Below are positions 62,161 to 64,000 of a stretch of 64,000 nucleotides of DNA, in pieces. The notes beneath the pieces are model-generated. The model did not search any database. It had not been told where the DNA came from and saw only the letters and a program-made list of their open reading frames with translations. The stretch is from Acanthochlamys bracteata (taxonomy: Eukaryota > Streptophyta > Magnoliopsida > Pandanales > Velloziaceae), in contig CM034140.1 of NCBI GenBank assembly GCA_019914995.1, forward strand, positions 4,712,001-4,776,000, in the 5' to 3' direction. Positions within the stretch are counted from its first letter, which is position 1. Each line of letters opens with the position of its first letter. The position numbers were made by a program, and so were the translations under genes.

Positions 62161-62499
62161 TATATGAGCAAATCGTAGCACCAAAATCCAAATATTATGA
62201 ATTCTTATTGAACACTAATATTCTAGTGTATAATATATCTAGTGGTTTATATGTGTATTCCATTCTTACAATTGTTTAAATTGTGTGAAAGTTAGCAACA
62301 ATATACTAACCTAGTTAATAAGTATAATATTTATACTTTTATTTTATACTAATTACATAAATTATATCTTTTTATATCTCAAATCAAACATCTAAACTGT
62401 TACATATATTCTATATAACAACACTACTATTTAATCAAATTTAAATCACATTCGAATATATATTAGTGCTACTATTTAATACTATAAATTGTTATATCG

Positions 62500-62677
62500 T
62501 ATACGTCCATCAATCAATTATTGTGATGGAGCACAAAATATCATTCAAATATCTAAAACTTTACCAACATGTTATACAATAAATAAAACTTTTCATAATT
62601 AAATTAAACTTTTTTAATTTTCTAAAATTAAAACGGACCAACTCTATGTTTGCTCTGAAATGCTTCAGTAATAGCGA
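62500..62677 (-). repeat. Right arm of a foldback inverted repeat
   Basis: Inverted partner of the arm at 61961-62160. The loop between the arms is about 340 bases of AT-rich DNA in which weak inverted similarity may continue. Confidence 0.75.
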
Positions 62678-62770
62678 TTAGTATTTTTAACTGGTCGCCA
62701 TTATTTCGAAGACAATAACGACCAAGATAGTCGTGGTCGCTATTACTGAATATATACCAATCAACTCATC

Positions 62771-64000
62771 TACACACAAAACTATCGCTGCCTGACGAGA
62801 TTTCCTTTGAAGTATATAAGCGGTATCACAGCTCATTGGTGCCGATGCTTGACAATCGCTGCTTGCCGCCACTGTAGCTGCCTGCTCTCCATCATTGCTC
62901 ATTATTGCGCTTGCTGTAGCTGCTTACTACATGCCGCTCTGAAGCCGTCGCCGCTGGTTAAGGTATTTATTATGAAAATTTAGATTCTTTTTTATTAAAT
63001 TTTGTACATTGTTGATTCTTGCAATTGTATGTTTAAGCTTTTTGAATGAGAATCTCACTTTGCTAAGAAAATTATTTTTGATTGTAATGTTAAGCTTATC
63101 GATTAAAAGTCATCACTTTAGAAAAAAAATACTTTATGATTGTATTGTTAAGCTTGTTGACTAGGACTCTTCACTTTGCTAACCAAAATTTTTGTGATTT
63201 TAAGCTTGTTTAACTAATTTTGAAAAAGAATATTTATAAAACCTTAAAAATATATTTAATTTGTTAATAAATAATAAGATATAAATTAATTAACTAAGTA
63301 GTTCGATGTTTATTCTTTGCTATAGGAATGTATAAGAGTTGGATAAGCACTAATATAGAGTGAGCAAATAATATATTGATGAAGTTAAACAGTGACAGTG
63401 ATGGTGACTTTTAGTAAAAAATCAAATTGCATTTTTAGTTAGGGCAAGTGAGTTAAAATTATTTATGCATTATTAAAATTTCTATATATAAAAATTTAGA
63501 TTTATAACAACTTATAGGGTCAAAATTTAGATAAAGTTGTGAAAAGCCATGAAACCTAAACACATATGACCATCTCGGCTAAAGTGACATGTAGGTAAAA
63601 AGAAAATTATATTTGGAGTTAGAACGAGTGAAGTAGATATGGTATTGTACTTTTAATTTTTTATTCTATATGATTATAAATTTGCTATATATTGTGATTT
63701 ATCATAACATATTATTTTATTTTATTTCAGATACATGATCGGTGTCGGCGCTTGTATAAAATGAGCGTTGTAAATTATATGTGGTAGAAAGTCGATAATG
63801 ATAAATATTATTAAGATTGAAGTATGAAAACGATTATGTATTATGAATATTTTGTATTTTGTATTATGATAACTAATGTATTAAATTTAAAATATATAAA
63901 TTTTATTTAATTTAATAAACATTTATAATTATGTTGCTGTATATTTTTAGTTTTGAATATACAATTTGTATTATATATTTTTATATTTTAGTATAAATTT
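62771..64000. other. End of window, no gene recognised
   Basis: A GC-richer segment (about 62780-62955) with many GCTGC/GCCGC words is followed by AT-rich DNA. No convincing frame, motif or splice structure was seen. The segment may be a leader-like sequence, since a possible donor (GGTATTTATT) follows at about 62960. Confidence 0.4.

Larger units (their letters stand above)
61585..62770. mobile_element. Second GGTCGC-type element with large inverted repeat
   Basis: From an ACTATAAGAAAAAATATCATT start-like phrase, words such as GGTTGCTATTGAGACC, GGTCGCTATTGC, TAGTAGCGACCAAAC and TGGTCGCTATTACTG continue to about 62760. Its centre is a foldback: the arm at 61961-62160 (TCGCTATTACTTTAG ... TGATTGATGGACG) recurs inverted at about 62500-62677. 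No transposase was seen. The relation to the 59395-60990 element is shared motif style only. Confidence 0.55.

Noticed and set aside
62780..62955. GC-rich segment considered as a first exon with a Gly/Ala/Pro-rich peptide
   Set aside because: No sustained frame or downstream exon was found; the GCTGC words look like simple-sequence expansion.

Overview
The window is nuclear DNA of a flowering plant, most likely a eudicot and probably one with a repeat-rich genome. It is AT-rich, its genes have many short introns with GT/AG borders and CT-rich leaders, and most of the space is taken by transposons of the usual plant superfamilies. I cannot name the species.

Two genes look intact, both on the minus strand. 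Positions 14483-19244 hold a 17-exon ZIFL (Zinc-Induced Facilitator-Like) major facilitator transporter; my exon chain joins into an unbroken 496-codon frame. Positions 31294-35031 hold a 3-exon STELLO-type (DUF288) Golgi protein of 783 codons, the family that acts in cellulose synthase complex assembly. Several gene relics are also present: a RopGAP exon pair joined to a PP2C terminal exon (2575-3685), the 5' exons of an ECA3-type calcium ATPase (7544-8570), and leader-like CT-rich DNA at about 690-1160 and 4334-4540.

Layout. 0-14 kb: leader-like DNA, gene fragments, AT-rich miniature elements and a hAT-like MITE with an 8-bp target duplication (5054-5666). 14.4-19.4 kb: ZIFL. 19.4-31 kb: no intact gene. 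This part holds an old hAT-like MITE (22859-25650) carrying a nested short-LTR retrotransposon (23604-25552, target duplication AATCC) with a 24-bp minisatellite inside, then a tandem duplication (about 26.15-28.56 kb) whose copies carry different insertions. 31-35 kb: STELLO. 35-47 kb: a transposon graveyard. It contains a gypsy gag-protease relic between 1.35-kb direct repeats, a PIF/Harbinger transposase relic, and an internally deleted CACTA copy on the minus strand.

47692-58310 is a CACTA (En/Spm) element with both termini and a 3-bp target duplication (TAT). It carries two transposase genes (TNP2-like and Transposase_24-like), both broken by stops, and a solo LTR (54306-55743, duplication GTATT) nested in the second gene. 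The last 6 kb hold elements with GGTCGC/GCGACC subterminal repeats, another hAT-like MITE and a foldback structure.

No operon-like or coordinated system exists here. The two intact genes act independently: vacuolar or plasma-membrane small-molecule transport, and Golgi cell-wall assembly. The main interest of the window is the nesting history of the transposons and the captured gene fragments. All coordinates come from reading by eye; no alignment or domain search was run.
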